Made by a program: the position numbers and the translations under genes. This document shows, one piece after another, positions 8,190-17,428 of a stretch of DNA of 64,000 nt. Source of the stretch: Pseudoalteromonas rubra. GTDB lineage: Bacteria; Pseudomonadota; Gammaproteobacteria; Enterobacterales; Alteromonadaceae. The notes beneath the pieces were generated by a model. That model had not been told where the DNA came from. It made no database searches and saw only the letters and a list, made by a program, of their open reading frames with translations. Each line of letters begins with the position of its first letter. Within the stretch, counting starts at the first letter, position 1. Where the stretch lies: NCBI RefSeq assembly GCF_000238295.3, contig NZ_AHCD03000026.1, forward strand, positions 124,001 to 188,000, read 5' to 3'.

Positions 8190-9159
8190 CGATAGCAATC
8201 ACTTAATTGATAATCTGCCTCATATAGAGGCACACTGGAAACGCTGTGACCAGGGCACTTTTGAAAGCCCGCTGGGAGCACTTTTTTATGCCTGTCATAT
8301 ACCCGATCAGGCAGAGTTTGCGGTCATACTGGTTAACGGCCGGATTGAATCAGCGCACAAATATCAGGAGTTGTTGTGGGAGCTTGCCAATAACCGGATT
8401 GCCGTGTTTACCTTTGACCACCCGGGACAGGGTCTGTCGGGGCGGTTTCTGGACAATGAACACATTGGTTATATACCGCGGTTTACGCAGTATGGCGATT
8501 GTCTGGACGCGTTTTTCACCGAGGTCGTCTTACCTAAGTGGCAGGGCAAGAGCGTCATCCTGGCCCATTCTATGGGAGGAGCTATTGCATGCGATTACTT
8601 ATCCCGATTTAGCAGCCCGGTTGCGGGCGCATTCCTCAGTGCACCCATGTTTGCAATCAATACTGCGCCCTATCCTGCCTGGTTTGCCCGTGGAATTGCC
8701 TCACTGGCCTGCAACCTGGGGCTGGGTAAACGCTATGCCATTGGCCAGACAGGTTACCAGCCAAAAGCCTTTGCTGACAACGAGCTCACGCAATGCGAAC
8801 AACGCTATGCTGTGTTCAGGCGGCTATATCAAGAACACTCAGCATTACAGTTGGGAGGGGTCAGCTTTCGCTGGTTGCAACAGGCACTGACATTTACCAC
8901 AAACCTGGCACAGCTGCGCATTGATCTGCCACTGAGCATTGCCAGTGCACAACAAGACAGTATTGTCTGCCCTGCTGCACATTCCATGTTTGCCGCCAAT
9001 AATGATGCCTGCCAGTTGTCTCATTACCCCGGCAAGCACGAGCTACTATGCGAAGTCGACACCATAAGACGGGCTGTACTAGAGCAATTTTATACCTTTG
9101 CCGTTCAGCTCATTGGGTATGATAAGCCTAAAACGCCGTCACTCAGTGCAACTAATTAG
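8179..9159 (+). CDS. pldB: Lysophospholipase L2 (PldB-like alpha/beta hydrolase)
   Basis: Predicted serine hydrolase acting on lysophospholipids at the inner membrane. The 326-residue protein has the alpha/beta-hydrolase oxyanion segment FDHPGQGLSG, the nucleophile elbow with S131 (LAHSMGG, where the first Gly of GxSxG is Ala), a plausible acid at D260 (SAQQDS) and H287 in GKHELL. It begins inside the end of cpxA, so it belongs to the Cpx transcript, and its end overlaps the end of the convergent fieF by 8 bases. Substrate is inferred from the family; a monoacylglycerol lipase is the alternative. Confidence 0.82.
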   Translation: MFYSDSNHLIDNLPHIEAHWKRCDQGTFESPLGALFYACHIPDQAEFAVILVNGRIESAHKYQELLWELANNRIAVFTFDHPGQGLSGRFLDNEHIGYIPRFTQYGDCLDAFFTEVVLPKWQGKSVILAHSMGGAIACDYLSRFSSPVAGAFLSAPMFAINTAPYPAWFARGIASLACNLGLGKRYAIGQTGYQPKAFADNELTQCEQRYAVFRRLYQEHSALQLGGVSFRWLQQALTFTTNLAQLRIDLPLSIASAQQDSIVCPAAHSMFAANNDACQLSHYPGKHELLCEVDTIRRAVLEQFYTFAVQLIGYDKPKTPSLSATN

Positions 9160-10042
9160 TTGGTGATACCGCTAAGGACACTGGATCCTGATGGATCAGT
9201 ATATCCATTTCGGCCTCAAAAGCCGCTTTAATATGTGCCACCACTTCATCACTGATCTGGTGCGCCCGCGCCAATGGAATATGATCGTCCAGCTCCAGGT
9301 GCAACTGTACAAATTTCACTTTACCACTTTGGCGGGTCCTGAGATCATGAACGCCATAAACGTCTTCATGGCTGGAAGCCAACAAAATAATCTCGGTTTT
9401 TTCTTCATCAGGGAGTTCTTTGTCCATCAGATGGTCCGCGCTCTCCCGGGCGATTTCCCAGCAGTTGTAAAGCAGATAAGCCGCCACCCCTATTGCAAAC
9501 AATGCATCGGCATGCTGGACCTGCCAATGGCTCAGTAACAATGCAGTCAGTACGGCGAGATTGAGTAAAATATCACCTTTATAGTGCAACGAATCAGCTT
9601 TGATAGCGATGGACTGAGTGCGCTTAACAACCTGATGCTGTACGACAACCACAGCGAATGTGCAGGCGACAGCAAACAGACTGACCCAGACGCCAAGCAG
9701 ACTATGCTGAATGGTTACCGGGTTAAACAAACGCTCAATACCATGAAAGGTCAATAAGCAGGCAGATCCCGCAATAAATGCAGATTGCCCGAGACCCGCC
9801 AGAGCTTCCGCTTTACCGTGACCAAAGCGATGATCATCATCAGCAGGACGCAACGCATAGCTCAGCACCAAAAAACTCATCATAGATGCACTGACATCGA
9901 GTAAAGAGTCTGTCAGCGACCCCAGCATGGCCGCACTACCTGATGCCAGCCAGGCCCAGGTCTTGGCTGCAATCATCAGCGCTGCCATCACCAATGTAAA
10001 GATACTGGAAAATCGGACTAAAAAGTTATAATTATGGGCCAC
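9152..10042 (-). CDS. fieF: Cation diffusion facilitator FieF (YiiP)
   Basis: Inner-membrane proton antiporter exporting Zn2+/Fe2+ and related divalent metals. The 296-residue protein has six hydrophobic helices, the TM2 metal site D45/D49 in SLTDSLLDVSAS, the matching TM5 site in ADSLHYKGD, the histidine-bearing RFGHGKAEALAGL motif, and a cytoplasmic ferredoxin-like C-terminal domain (about 210-290). All residues known from E. coli YiiP at these sites are present. It is monocistronic and convergent with pldB, with the stop codons overlapping. Confidence 0.94.
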   Translation of the reverse strand: MAHNYNFLVRFSSIFTLVMAALMIAAKTWAWLASGSAAMLGSLTDSLLDVSASMMSFLVLSYALRPADDDHRFGHGKAEALAGLGQSAFIAGSACLLTFHGIERLFNPVTIQHSLLGVWVSLFAVACTFAVVVVQHQVVKRTQSIAIKADSLHYKGDILLNLAVLTALLLSHWQVQHADALFAIGVAAYLLYNCWEIARESADHLMDKELPDEEKTEIILLASSHEDVYGVHDLRTRQSGKVKFVQLHLELDDHIPLARAHQISDEVVAHIKAAFEAEMDILIHQDPVSLAVSPTN

Positions 10043-10240
10043 CTATTACCTCTACAACCTGATTAAACTTCCGAGTTAGGCTTATCTTATAGTGTAAGTC
10101 ATGAAAATGAAAAATTAGTGACGCTGGCATAATAATATGGACACACTATCCGCTCCCTACTGCTCAGAAGAGCTCACCACCACTTTTAGCCTTTATACTG
10201 GATGCGCTATACTGCAAGCAATATTATTTTGAGGTTATCC

Positions 10241-10705
10241 ATGTTAGACATCGTACTGTATCAGCCTGAAATTCCCCCTAATACAGGTAACATCATTCGC
10301 CTGTGTGCAAACACCGGATTTTCTTTGCATTTGATTGAGCCTTTGGGCTTCGACTGGGACGACAAACGCGTCAGGCGCGCCGGCCTGGATTATCACGAAT
10401 TCAGTGAAGTAAAACGCTACCCATCTCTGGACGCCTATCTGGAGGCACGCAAACCAAATCGCGTATTTGCCTGCACGACTAAGGGCACACGTTATCACCA
10501 CGAGCCAGACTACCAGAGCGGCGATTGTCTGCTGTTTGGTCCGGAAACAAGAGGCTTACCGGAAGACCTGATTTTCTCTTTGCCGGCAGAGCACCGCCTG
10601 CGGATCCCGATGCGACCCGATAGCAGAAGCATGAATTTATCCAATGCGGTATCTGTGTTTGTGTATGAATCGTGGCGCCAGATGGGCTTTGATGGGGCTG
10701 TTTAA
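10241..10705 (+). CDS. trmL: tRNA (cytidine/uridine-2'-O)-methyltransferase TrmL
   Basis: SPOUT methyltransferase that 2'-O-methylates the wobble nucleotide of tRNA-Leu isoacceptors. The 154-residue sequence has the family opening IVLYQPEIPPNTGNIIRLCANTG, here read as IPPNTGNIIRL, and the knotted SAM-binding segments FGPETRGLP and IPMRPDSRSMNLSNAV. The ATG at 10241 is preceded by TGAGGT; an upstream in-frame start at 10202 adds 13 residues without homology. A strong intrinsic terminator follows. Likely monocistronic. Confidence 0.95.
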   Translation: MLDIVLYQPEIPPNTGNIIRLCANTGFSLHLIEPLGFDWDDKRVRRAGLDYHEFSEVKRYPSLDAYLEARKPNRVFACTTKGTRYHHEPDYQSGDCLLFGPETRGLPEDLIFSLPAEHRLRIPMRPDSRSMNLSNAVSVFVYESWRQMGFDGAV

Positions 10706-10719
10706 ACCCCATTACGAAT

Positions 10720-10747
10720 GAAGCCACTTTAAAGTGGCTTCTTTTTT
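10720..10747 (+). terminator. Rho-independent terminator after trmL
   Basis: A 22-base perfect palindrome (10720-10741) giving a long stem is followed directly by six T residues. It ends the trmL transcript and stands before the convergent hibernation-factor gene. Confidence 0.9.
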
Positions 10748-10751
10748 ATCT

Positions 10752-11108
10752 CTAATTCAGGTTCATTTCCTGAATAATTTCATGAGCAATTGGCGGGGTC
10801 GTACTCACAGGTTTTTCATGTTTGTTGGCCTTGAGCTGACCTTTTCTGTGTTTTAGTGCAGCATCCAGCTTTTTGGCAGCCTGTGCAATAGCCGGATACA
10901 TGACGTCATCCTCTCCTTTTACAGATATCCTGGCTCCTGAATAATTGGTGTTGATCTCAGTGTAAAATTTCTTGTGTTCCTTACTGACTATGACGTCTAT
11001 CGACAACAGCGACGGGAAGTGATTAGCTACTTTGGCAAACTTTTCATCAACGTGTTGCTTAACGGCTTCTGTCATATCTACATGGTGGCCTGAAAGATTA
11101 ATTTTCAT
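10752..11108 (-). CDS. hpf: Ribosome hibernation factor, HPF/YfiA family
   Basis: Small protein that binds the decoding centre of idle 30S/70S ribosomes. The 118-residue product has the beta-alpha-beta-beta-beta-alpha fold signature of the family: INLSGHHVDMTEAVKQHV at the start and a KGEDDVMYPAIAQAAKKLDAAL segment before a basic tail. It carries about 20 extra residues after the domain, between the short HPF and YfiA (RaiA) in length, so which paralogue it represents is unsettled. The ATG at 11108 has GGGAG 7 bases upstream; a start at 11162 would add 18 unrelated residues. Confidence 0.85.
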   Translation of the reverse strand: MKINLSGHHVDMTEAVKQHVDEKFAKVANHFPSLLSIDVIVSKEHKKFYTEINTNYSGARISVKGEDDVMYPAIAQAAKKLDAALKHRKGQLKANKHEKPVSTTPPIAHEIIQEMNLN

Positions 11109-11278
11109 AAGCGCTCCCTTTTGTTGTTTACCTATAACTAAGTATTGGAGCGAAAGACACAATTCTCAAGCAGAAATTTCAGATTTTTGTCATCAAACTG
11201 AATTTATTTGTGATAGATCACACTTAATGACGTCATGGCGGAAAAGCGCGCACAGGCAGGTCGCATGTATAGTATTCA

Positions 11279-11303
11279 GTCAGGCTGCATTGAACAGCCT
11301 GAC
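11279..11303. terminator. Hairpin downstream of yjbH
   Basis: A perfect 9-bp stem (11279-11287 with 11295-11303) with a 7-base loop lies 15 bases beyond the yjbH stop. No T-run follows on the minus strand, so it could be an RNA 3' end stabiliser and not an intrinsic terminator. Confidence 0.45.
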
Positions 11304-11318
11304 TTCATGTGAGCAGGT

Positions 11319-13454
11319 TTATTTATAGGTAAGGTATGCCTCACGCAATCTGGCAAGGTTTGCATAGACATAACTACCGGACAAACGCCCCTGGTTAAAG
11401 TAAGTGCGATCCAAGCTAATAGACGTTTCCGGGGTATAGCCTTTTTTGTAAACCAGCGCATTATGATCATCACCAATGCGCGTACTCACGCCGTGACGCC
11501 ATGCTTGATTACCTTTGATTTGACCATACTCCGACACGGCCATGTCTTTTCTCGGTGTGAGCGGAATACTGAAAGAAACACCAGCAACTCGCACATCTGT
11601 ATCATAGGCGTATAGTGATACATAGCTGTCACCAAACCAGAACTTGGTTTCTACCTTCATACCTTTGTCTTCTTGCCAGAACTCACCACCCGATAGATGG
11701 AAGGTCATATCCTGCTCAACCCAGTGGTATTGATATCCCATTACGTGATAGTCACGATCACCATCAAAGTCTTCGTAATCGAAGAAACCATAATTGTTGT
11801 AAAGCTTGTGACGTCCTGAGGGGCTCACCCAGGCCGTTTCGTTAATTAATCCGGTGTAATCATAGTATTCCCGGAAAAAGCCCACCTGAGTTTGATTGTA
11901 AAAGCCAAAAGGCAAATCAAACGTTTGGTAGAAAACAGCACGTTCCAAGCCATTTCGCTCGCGGCGCGAATCAAAAGTATCGCCAGGTTCAAAGTCTTCG
12001 GTGTCTGCAACTACAGTTTGTGCAGTAATGTTAATACCAGCACCGCGCCATACCGGAATTTCGAGATCCGCTCTTAATGCCAAAGAAAAGTCGTACACAC
12101 CCAGCTCAGTAGCGTACGTGGAACTGAGAGCAGGACTGACAGTCAGGCGCGGCTTGAAGTATGGACTATTCGTAGCACCATCTCCAATCCATGCAACACC
12201 ACCAGGTACATCCATCATCCCCTGACGAATAACCAAACCAGGCGCAGTTCCGTCAGTTATAAACTGTCGGTAATTGCTGACTCGCCCGGACAGTGCCAAC
12301 AAAGGAATATCATGTTTACCCAGCTGAACTGAGAACCTTGCATCGTCAGCACTGATATATTGCGCAACTCGACCTAATACAACACCAATTGCATCGATAT
12401 CATTGCGGTTAAATACCGGGTTTTCAAACTTCACAATGATAACAGGTTCACGATTCGTACCCACTTGTACATTTTCGAACCCATCCGCAACGAGTGCTTG
12501 CTTAAGTGCACGGATCTCCGTATTCAATTCACCGATATTCACACTTCGTGTGACACCCTGCTCACGACTTTGGACTTGAGTATCGAGAGCGGCAGCCTCA
12601 GCAACCATAGGTTTGCGCGTACCAGTTGATTGCACTCCTTGCTCAGATAAGTGCGCTATCGCTCCAGCATTGTCGGGTGCCGGTTTAATTTCCTGATAAT
12701 TCTGACGTGACTGTTCGGATAAAGGCATCGAAAAGTTGAAACCATAATAGGTATCTTTTTCACTGTGATCAGTATTGCTATAGAAGCGGCTGGTTAGCGT
12801 CAATGTGCCCAAATCAAATAGCCAGGCACGAGGGACCGTCAAACGCGCCGCCGCGTTTACCGCGTCCGAATCATGCTCAACTTGTAACGCAAACCATTCT
12901 AAAGGTTGCCATTCAACGCCCGCAAACACCCCATCCATCATGCCTATGTTGCTTTTACTGGTGCTTACTCCGGTCGAAAAACGAAAATCTAGCCAATCTT
13001 TTGAGGCGACAACAAAATATGACTCATACTTATTCGCGGCTCCACCGATATCTTTTCCACCAATAGCTACATTAAACCAGTTACTCGGAATAAATGGAAT
13101 TTGGTACTTCGCGTTGAAAGATAGGTCTCTAATCTGATTTTCACGTAATACATCAGGCCTGAACATGTTATCGTGCATCGTATTGGCTGCAATTTGACCG
13201 CTGACTTCTAACCCTTGCCATATGCCCGCAGAAAAAATGTAATTGTGACCGTCTAAGAACTCTAAGCCCCTAAAATCAAGTTGGTTGTTGTAACCAATAT
13301 CAATTTCACCCATCTCTAAGACTTCTGCAGAAGGCGTGTTCACTAAGCCAGTAAAGCCTGTGAAGCTCTGATAATGCTTAGGTGACTCTTGCGCAACAGT
13401 GATAAAAGAGCAAGTCAACAAGCCACTTGCGAAAATAGGAGTTAGTTTAGACAT
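11319..13454 (-). CDS. yjbH: YjbH-family outer-membrane exopolysaccharide protein
   Basis: Member of the YjbH family (WbfB in some vibrios), predicted outer-membrane beta-barrel proteins linked to exopolysaccharide or group 4 capsule export. The 711 residues begin with a signal peptide (about 1-21) followed by FTGLVNTPSAEVLEMGEIDIGYN, here quoted as VNTPSAEVLEMGEI, which is characteristic. The rest is rich in amphipathic beta-strands and aromatic residues, with a charged, possibly periplasmic middle part (about 260-400). The usual companions yjbE, yjbF and yjbG are not in the window. It follows wbpM by 244 bases on the same strand and may be read with locus 1 or from its own promoter. Confidence 0.8.
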   Translation of the reverse strand: MSKLTPIFASGLLTCSFITVAQESPKHYQSFTGFTGLVNTPSAEVLEMGEIDIGYNNQLDFRGLEFLDGHNYIFSAGIWQGLEVSGQIAANTMHDNMFRPDVLRENQIRDLSFNAKYQIPFIPSNWFNVAIGGKDIGGAANKYESYFVVASKDWLDFRFSTGVSTSKSNIGMMDGVFAGVEWQPLEWFALQVEHDSDAVNAAARLTVPRAWLFDLGTLTLTSRFYSNTDHSEKDTYYGFNFSMPLSEQSRQNYQEIKPAPDNAGAIAHLSEQGVQSTGTRKPMVAEAAALDTQVQSREQGVTRSVNIGELNTEIRALKQALVADGFENVQVGTNREPVIIVKFENPVFNRNDIDAIGVVLGRVAQYISADDARFSVQLGKHDIPLLALSGRVSNYRQFITDGTAPGLVIRQGMMDVPGGVAWIGDGATNSPYFKPRLTVSPALSSTYATELGVYDFSLALRADLEIPVWRGAGINITAQTVVADTEDFEPGDTFDSRRERNGLERAVFYQTFDLPFGFYNQTQVGFFREYYDYTGLINETAWVSPSGRHKLYNNYGFFDYEDFDGDRDYHVMGYQYHWVEQDMTFHLSGGEFWQEDKGMKVETKFWFGDSYVSLYAYDTDVRVAGVSFSIPLTPRKDMAVSEYGQIKGNQAWRHGVSTRIGDDHNALVYKKGYTPETSISLDRTYFNQGRLSGSYVYANLARLREAYLTYK

Positions 13455-13698
13455 AGTCTTCTGCCCAATTAAAAGATTACAATAAATAAAGAATGAACCG
13501 CACTATATCATCTAGGTGATTACGGTTATGCATGAAATGTTCACAAGAATCGATAACTTTTCAAAGACTTTTTACTTCGTGAAAAACAGAGCATTCAGGT
13601 TCGTTAAACTTCCATGTGGCTAATCTACTCTTGACTTCACAGTCTGTGTGCTTGGTTAGAAGGTCCACTAAGTGTACTTCCATACCAAGCAACGTATA

Positions 13699-15648
13699 TT
13701 ACTTTAAATTAACAATATTTGTCTCAGGCATCGCTTCAAGCTTTTGTCTGGCGTTCCAAACTAAGTCGCAAATTCCATCCGTTGGATTAAATCCAGTTGG
13801 CGCCTCCAGTAGTAGCTGCCGGATAACTTGGTGATCAAACTCATGGCATGCTTTATCCAAAACTCTTAATATCTCTTCAAGATCACCCAATGGCAACATA
13901 ACTTCCTTCGCAGTCATAATCCTTTCATGTGATGTCTGCTCAACATTATCACCGATCAACAACTCTTCATATAGCTTTTCCCCAGGCCGCAATCCAGTGC
14001 ATTTTATCTCTATATCTCCATGCGGATTTGCTTCACTTTTCACTTCAAGGCCTGACAAGTGAACCATTTTAGTTGCAAGGTCTTTGATTTTTACAGACTC
14101 GCCCATGTCCAAAACAAACACATCACCTCCTCTCCCCATAGCACCGGCCTGAATAACCAATTGCGCAGCTTCTGGGATAGTCATAAAGAAGCGGGTGATT
14201 TCTGGGTGTGTTAGCGTAATAGGGCCACCTTCTTTTATCTGTCTACGGAACAGAGGTACGACCGATCCAGAAGATCCCAACACATTACCAAACCGAACCA
14301 TACAGAAACGCGTGTTGTGCTGTCCTCTTTCCTTATTCTGAGCAAGGCCCTGCAAACAAAGCTCGGCCATACGTTTCGTCGTTCCCATCACATTAGTCGG
14401 ACGAACAGCCTTATCGGTGCTGACCAAAACGAACGTTTCTACTTTTGCGTTGATAGCTGCCTTTGCTGAGTAATAGGTACCAAAAACATTGTTTCTCACC
14501 CCTTCGACCACATTATGCTCGACTAAAGGGACATGCTTATAAGCAGCAGCGTGGTAAACCGTTTGAACACCAAAGGCCATCATACATGTCTCTAGACGGT
14601 TAATATGTTGCACTGAGCCCATTATGGGTATCAACTCAATGTCCAACCCCTTGGTTTTTATGATTTCACTCAACTCTTTTTCGATTGAATATAGAGCAAA
14701 CTCAGTCAGTTCGAACAGCACCAGCTTAGATGGTGATTGCTTGATAATTTGTCGACACAATTCCGAACCTATAGAGCCGCCTGCACCAGTAACCATTACT
14801 GATTTACCCAGAATCGTTGCATTCAGCAAAGCCTGCTTCGGGGCGACAGGATCTCGACCAAGCAGGTCTTCAATTTCAACATCCTTAATTTCGTCTAATG
14901 TTGCTCGTCCCTCTACAACATCCGCCATACCTGGGATCGTCATAACTTCAACAGGTAAGTTCTCTAATTGAGCCAGTATTTCTTTCCTTCTTGCCCTACT
15001 TTCACTGGGCATTGCAAGTAATACTTTTTTTACCCTTTTACGCTCAATTAACGTGTACAAACCGTCAAATGCAATAACAGGGATACCCTGAAGTATCGAA
15101 TCTTGCTTAGTCTTATCATCATCAATAAAAGCGCTTACATAATATTCTTCACCGGCCCCAATAGCAGGTGCAAGTTGCCGACCAGCAGAGCCTGCTCCAT
15201 AAATAACAACCGGTGTTTTATTCACAGTCGCCAAACGACCTACCATAGCTCGCACCATAATGCGGGAACCACCAACGGACAAGACCAAAAGCCAAGCGTA
15301 AATGACAGGCATTGTACGAGGAATAGTGACATGGGTGAAAAAGGAAGCCATCACGAGAACGACCGTGCTAATTATAGCACCAATCAAAATAGCCCCAATG
15401 GCATGTGCGCCTACGTAACGCAGCACGGCTCGATATAGCCCAAGGTTGATAAAGGCAAATATACTAATCGGTAACACAAGAGAAAGTAGCAGCCAATTTC
15501 CCACTTCAAAAAATGGAACTAAACTATCCAACCGAACGACCAGCGCCAACCAAAAAGCACTAAAAACAAAAATTGAATCAATAAATAAAGTGATCAGTCG
15601 CTTTTTTGAACGTGATACATTAAGAAGAGTACGGAACCAACTATCCAC
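13699..15648 (-). CDS. wbpM: WbpM/CapD-type nucleotide-sugar 4,6-dehydratase
   Basis: Membrane-bound enzyme expected to convert UDP-GlcNAc to the 4-keto-6-deoxy sugar, the precursor of QuiNAc. The 649-residue protein has four N-terminal membrane helices (about 15-130), a CoA-binding-like Rossmann region (about 145-270) and the catalytic SDR domain with TGAGGSIG (287-294) and STDKAVRPTNVMGTTK. In the latter, M421-x3-K425 replaces the usual Tyr-x3-Lys, a WbpM hallmark. The GTG start at 15648 is supported by AAGGA 6 bases upstream. With the two genes before it, the order is wbpV-wbpL-wbpM as in P. aeruginosa O6. Confidence 0.93.
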   Translation of the reverse strand: MDSWFRTLLNVSRSKKRLITLFIDSIFVFSAFWLALVVRLDSLVPFFEVGNWLLLSLVLPISIFAFINLGLYRAVLRYVGAHAIGAILIGAIISTVVLVMASFFTHVTIPRTMPVIYAWLLVLSVGGSRIMVRAMVGRLATVNKTPVVIYGAGSAGRQLAPAIGAGEEYYVSAFIDDDKTKQDSILQGIPVIAFDGLYTLIERKRVKKVLLAMPSESRARRKEILAQLENLPVEVMTIPGMADVVEGRATLDEIKDVEIEDLLGRDPVAPKQALLNATILGKSVMVTGAGGSIGSELCRQIIKQSPSKLVLFELTEFALYSIEKELSEIIKTKGLDIELIPIMGSVQHINRLETCMMAFGVQTVYHAAAYKHVPLVEHNVVEGVRNNVFGTYYSAKAAINAKVETFVLVSTDKAVRPTNVMGTTKRMAELCLQGLAQNKERGQHNTRFCMVRFGNVLGSSGSVVPLFRRQIKEGGPITLTHPEITRFFMTIPEAAQLVIQAGAMGRGGDVFVLDMGESVKIKDLATKMVHLSGLEVKSEANPHGDIEIKCTGLRPGEKLYEELLIGDNVEQTSHERIMTAKEVMLPLGDLEEILRVLDKACHEFDHQVIRQLLLEAPTGFNPTDGICDLVWNARQKLEAMPETNIVNLK

Positions 15649-15950
15649 TGTAAATCCTTGAGCTATAAATTTTCAACCACTTAGACTAATGATTTAGTCA
15701 TAGTCTCTAAATATACACAAATTTTCAAAAACTGTCATTGCAGAATTGTTAAACAACGCGAGTCCTATGAGCGATCGCTCCGTTAACTACCGCACTTAAA
15801 TAGCCATCAAGACCGTCTGGATTAGGTGCTAAATTTCGGAGTCATTTAATCTTATCACTCAACTCGGACGACCAAAGGAGTAGCTCTCCAGCTCCTCTAC
15901 CCGTTAGCCAAAACGCTTTACCGTTGTTACGAACAAATCAAACATACAGC
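15649..15950. other. 302-base intergenic region between the sugar transferase gene and wbpM
   Basis: No credible gene. It holds a small inverted repeat (GACTAA 15684-15689 with TTAGTC 15694-15699) and an imperfect hairpin near 15878-15897. Together with the good ribosome-binding site for wbpM, the gap could allow an internal promoter, but no convincing -10/-35 pair is seen. Confidence 0.5.
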
Positions 15951-16499
15951 TCACTTGACACGGTCACCAGACCCTTTCCCTGCAACTGTCATAAAAATAT
16001 ATTTGAAGTAGTTGCGCATGCTCATAGTATCGATCATCTCTCTGTCGGTTCTGGCCAATAACTCCGGTGTAGACATATCGATCTCATTGACCTGAGACAA
16101 CCCTGTGATACCAGGTCGCACATCAAAGATTTTTTTGTCATCACGAGCGATTGTTAACTCTTCCTGATTAAATAAACCTGGTCGAGGACCGACTAAGCTC
16201 ATCTCTCCTTTAAGAACATTCCATAATTGTGGCAATTCATCTAATTTAGTTCTGCGCAGGAACCCGCCAAAAGGAGTAATAGAAGCAGTACTCGCTAGGT
16301 GACTGGCAACTGAAGCCGTATCGACTTTCATTGTTCTAAATTTAACGAGTGTGAAAGGCTTTTTATTTCTGCCCACACGCTCTTGCATGAAAATAGGTGA
16401 GCCTGTGTCAAATAACCCAACTAAAAATAAAATAACCAGTATAGGAAAGGCAAAAACCAAACCTAAGAAAGCAAAGCAAAAATCGAGAAAACGTATCAT
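15951..16499 (-). CDS. Initiating phosphoglycosyl transferase (small PglC/WbpL-position type)
   Basis: Predicted to transfer a phospho-sugar from a UDP-sugar to undecaprenyl phosphate, starting repeat-unit assembly of locus 1. The 182-residue protein is the minimal monotopic PGT: one N-terminal reentrant hydrophobic helix (about 5-28), QERVGRNKKPF, KFRTM, the catalytic Asp-Glu dyad in KLDELPQLWNVLKGEMSL, and VGPRP. This is PglC size, not the large WcaJ/WbaP class and not the polytopic WbpL class, though it occupies the position of wbpL. The likely substrate is UDP-QuiNAc or its 4-keto or 4-amino relative, given the wbpV-like and wbpM neighbours (inference). Confidence 0.9.
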   Translation of the reverse strand: MIRFLDFCFAFLGLVFAFPILVILFLVGLFDTGSPIFMQERVGRNKKPFTLVKFRTMKVDTASVASHLASTASITPFGGFLRRTKLDELPQLWNVLKGEMSLVGPRPGLFNQEELTIARDDKKIFDVRPGITGLSQVNEIDMSTPELLARTDREMIDTMSMRNYFKYIFMTVAGKGSGDRVK

Positions 16500-16516
16500 A
16501 AAAATCCCAAGAGTTA

Positions 16517-17428
16517 TTATTTAGCGGCAAGCCTAAAGCCATGCTCAACAGAGTAAGGAGGTTGCCACTCTAATGTATATTTAGTGTGTGTAACATCGAC
16601 ATGTAAGGATCCTGTAAGCCTATCAACTACGTCTTGCTTACCCGAAATCCTTCCAAGAAATTTAAAGCACAGAGCCGGTATATAGATTGACCAGTTCTTT
16701 TTTCCTTGCACTTTTGCCATTAGGGCAATCATTTCTGCCGTAGAAAGATCCTGATCATCGCTGGCTAAAAAGATCTGATTAGATGCTTTTGGGTGCTCAA
16801 TACACACTTTAATCAAATCAACCAAGTTATAGACGGAGAGTAGGCTTCGTTTGTTACGATTAATCCCTCGAAATGGCAGGGGTAAGCCTTTACCTACCGC
16901 GTTCATTAAAGCAGCAAAGTTAGCCTTTACACCTTCGCCATAAACCAGAGGCAATCGTAGTATTACATAATCCGTAGAACAATCTGAGAATCCATTTTTA
17001 ACAATACTTTCAGCTTTATACTTATAATAGTTAGTATTTTTTATCGTATTAGTAGGTATTGTGTTTAAATCTATTTTTCCAGATTGTTCCTGGTACAAAC
17101 CAAGGCTACTAATAAAAATAAACCTTGTTACACCTAAGGATTTTGACTGAGTAACAATATTCTGAGTCAGTGTTTCATTTGCTTGTTTAGCCTCTTCATC
17201 AGAAAAGGCCTTGTGAGCCGCACCGGCGAGGTGGACTACCGCATCAACACCTTGTAAGTCATTTTTATCTAACCGATAAAACTCTTCATATGTTAAACAC
17301 TCATGACCTTCACAACCCGCTATTCCCTTATTTCTTACTATAGGAATTATTTCAAAGCCACTGTTTGACAAAAATTGCTGCAAATGCTTGCCAATGAAGC
17401 CAGCTGCGCCCGTTATGATCACTTTCAT
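16517..17428 (-). CDS. WbpV-like NAD-dependent epimerase/reductase
   Basis: Extended SDR enzyme of 303 residues, with the GAAGFIG dinucleotide-binding motif at residues 7-13, an SSLGLY segment and a YYKYK (Tyr-x3-Lys) active-site pair. In the arrangement epimerase-sugar transferase-wbpM, such proteins (WbpV) reduce UDP-4-keto-6-deoxy-GlcNAc to UDP-QuiNAc, and this is the favoured role. A 4-epimerase acting on a lipid-linked sugar is possible. The start overlaps the end of the upstream glycosyltransferase by 4 bases, indicating coupling. Confidence 0.78.
   Translation of the reverse strand: MKVIITGAAGFIGKHLQQFLSNSGFEIIPIVRNKGIAGCEGHECLTYEEFYRLDKNDLQGVDAVVHLAGAAHKAFSDEEAKQANETLTQNIVTQSKSLGVTRFIFISSLGLYQEQSGKIDLNTIPTNTIKNTNYYKYKAESIVKNGFSDCSTDYVILRLPLVYGEGVKANFAALMNAVGKGLPLPFRGINRNKRSLLSVYNLVDLIKVCIEHPKASNQIFLASDDQDLSTAEMIALMAKVQGKKNWSIYIPALCFKFLGRISGKQDVVDRLTGSLHVDVTHTKYTLEWQPPYSVEHGFRLAAK

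Noticed and set aside
8246..8890. A 214-codon open frame within the lysophospholipase gene
   Set aside because: It lies entirely inside a well-supported gene in another frame, has no homology pattern and no ribosome-binding site.
11209..11222. Perfect inverted repeat TGTGAT-AG-ATCACA upstream of the hibernation-factor gene, as a CRP site
   Set aside because: The half-sites match CRP but the spacing is 2 bases shorter than TGTGA-N6-TCACA, so both cannot be bound in the normal way. Could be chance or another regulator.
11228..11235. TGACGTCA palindrome
   Set aside because: An 8-base palindrome expected by chance at this scale, with no promoter context.
15771..15778. GCGATCGC octamer resembling the cyanobacterial HIP1 repeat
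   Set aside because: A single copy in a gammaproteobacterial context; no sign of over-representation.
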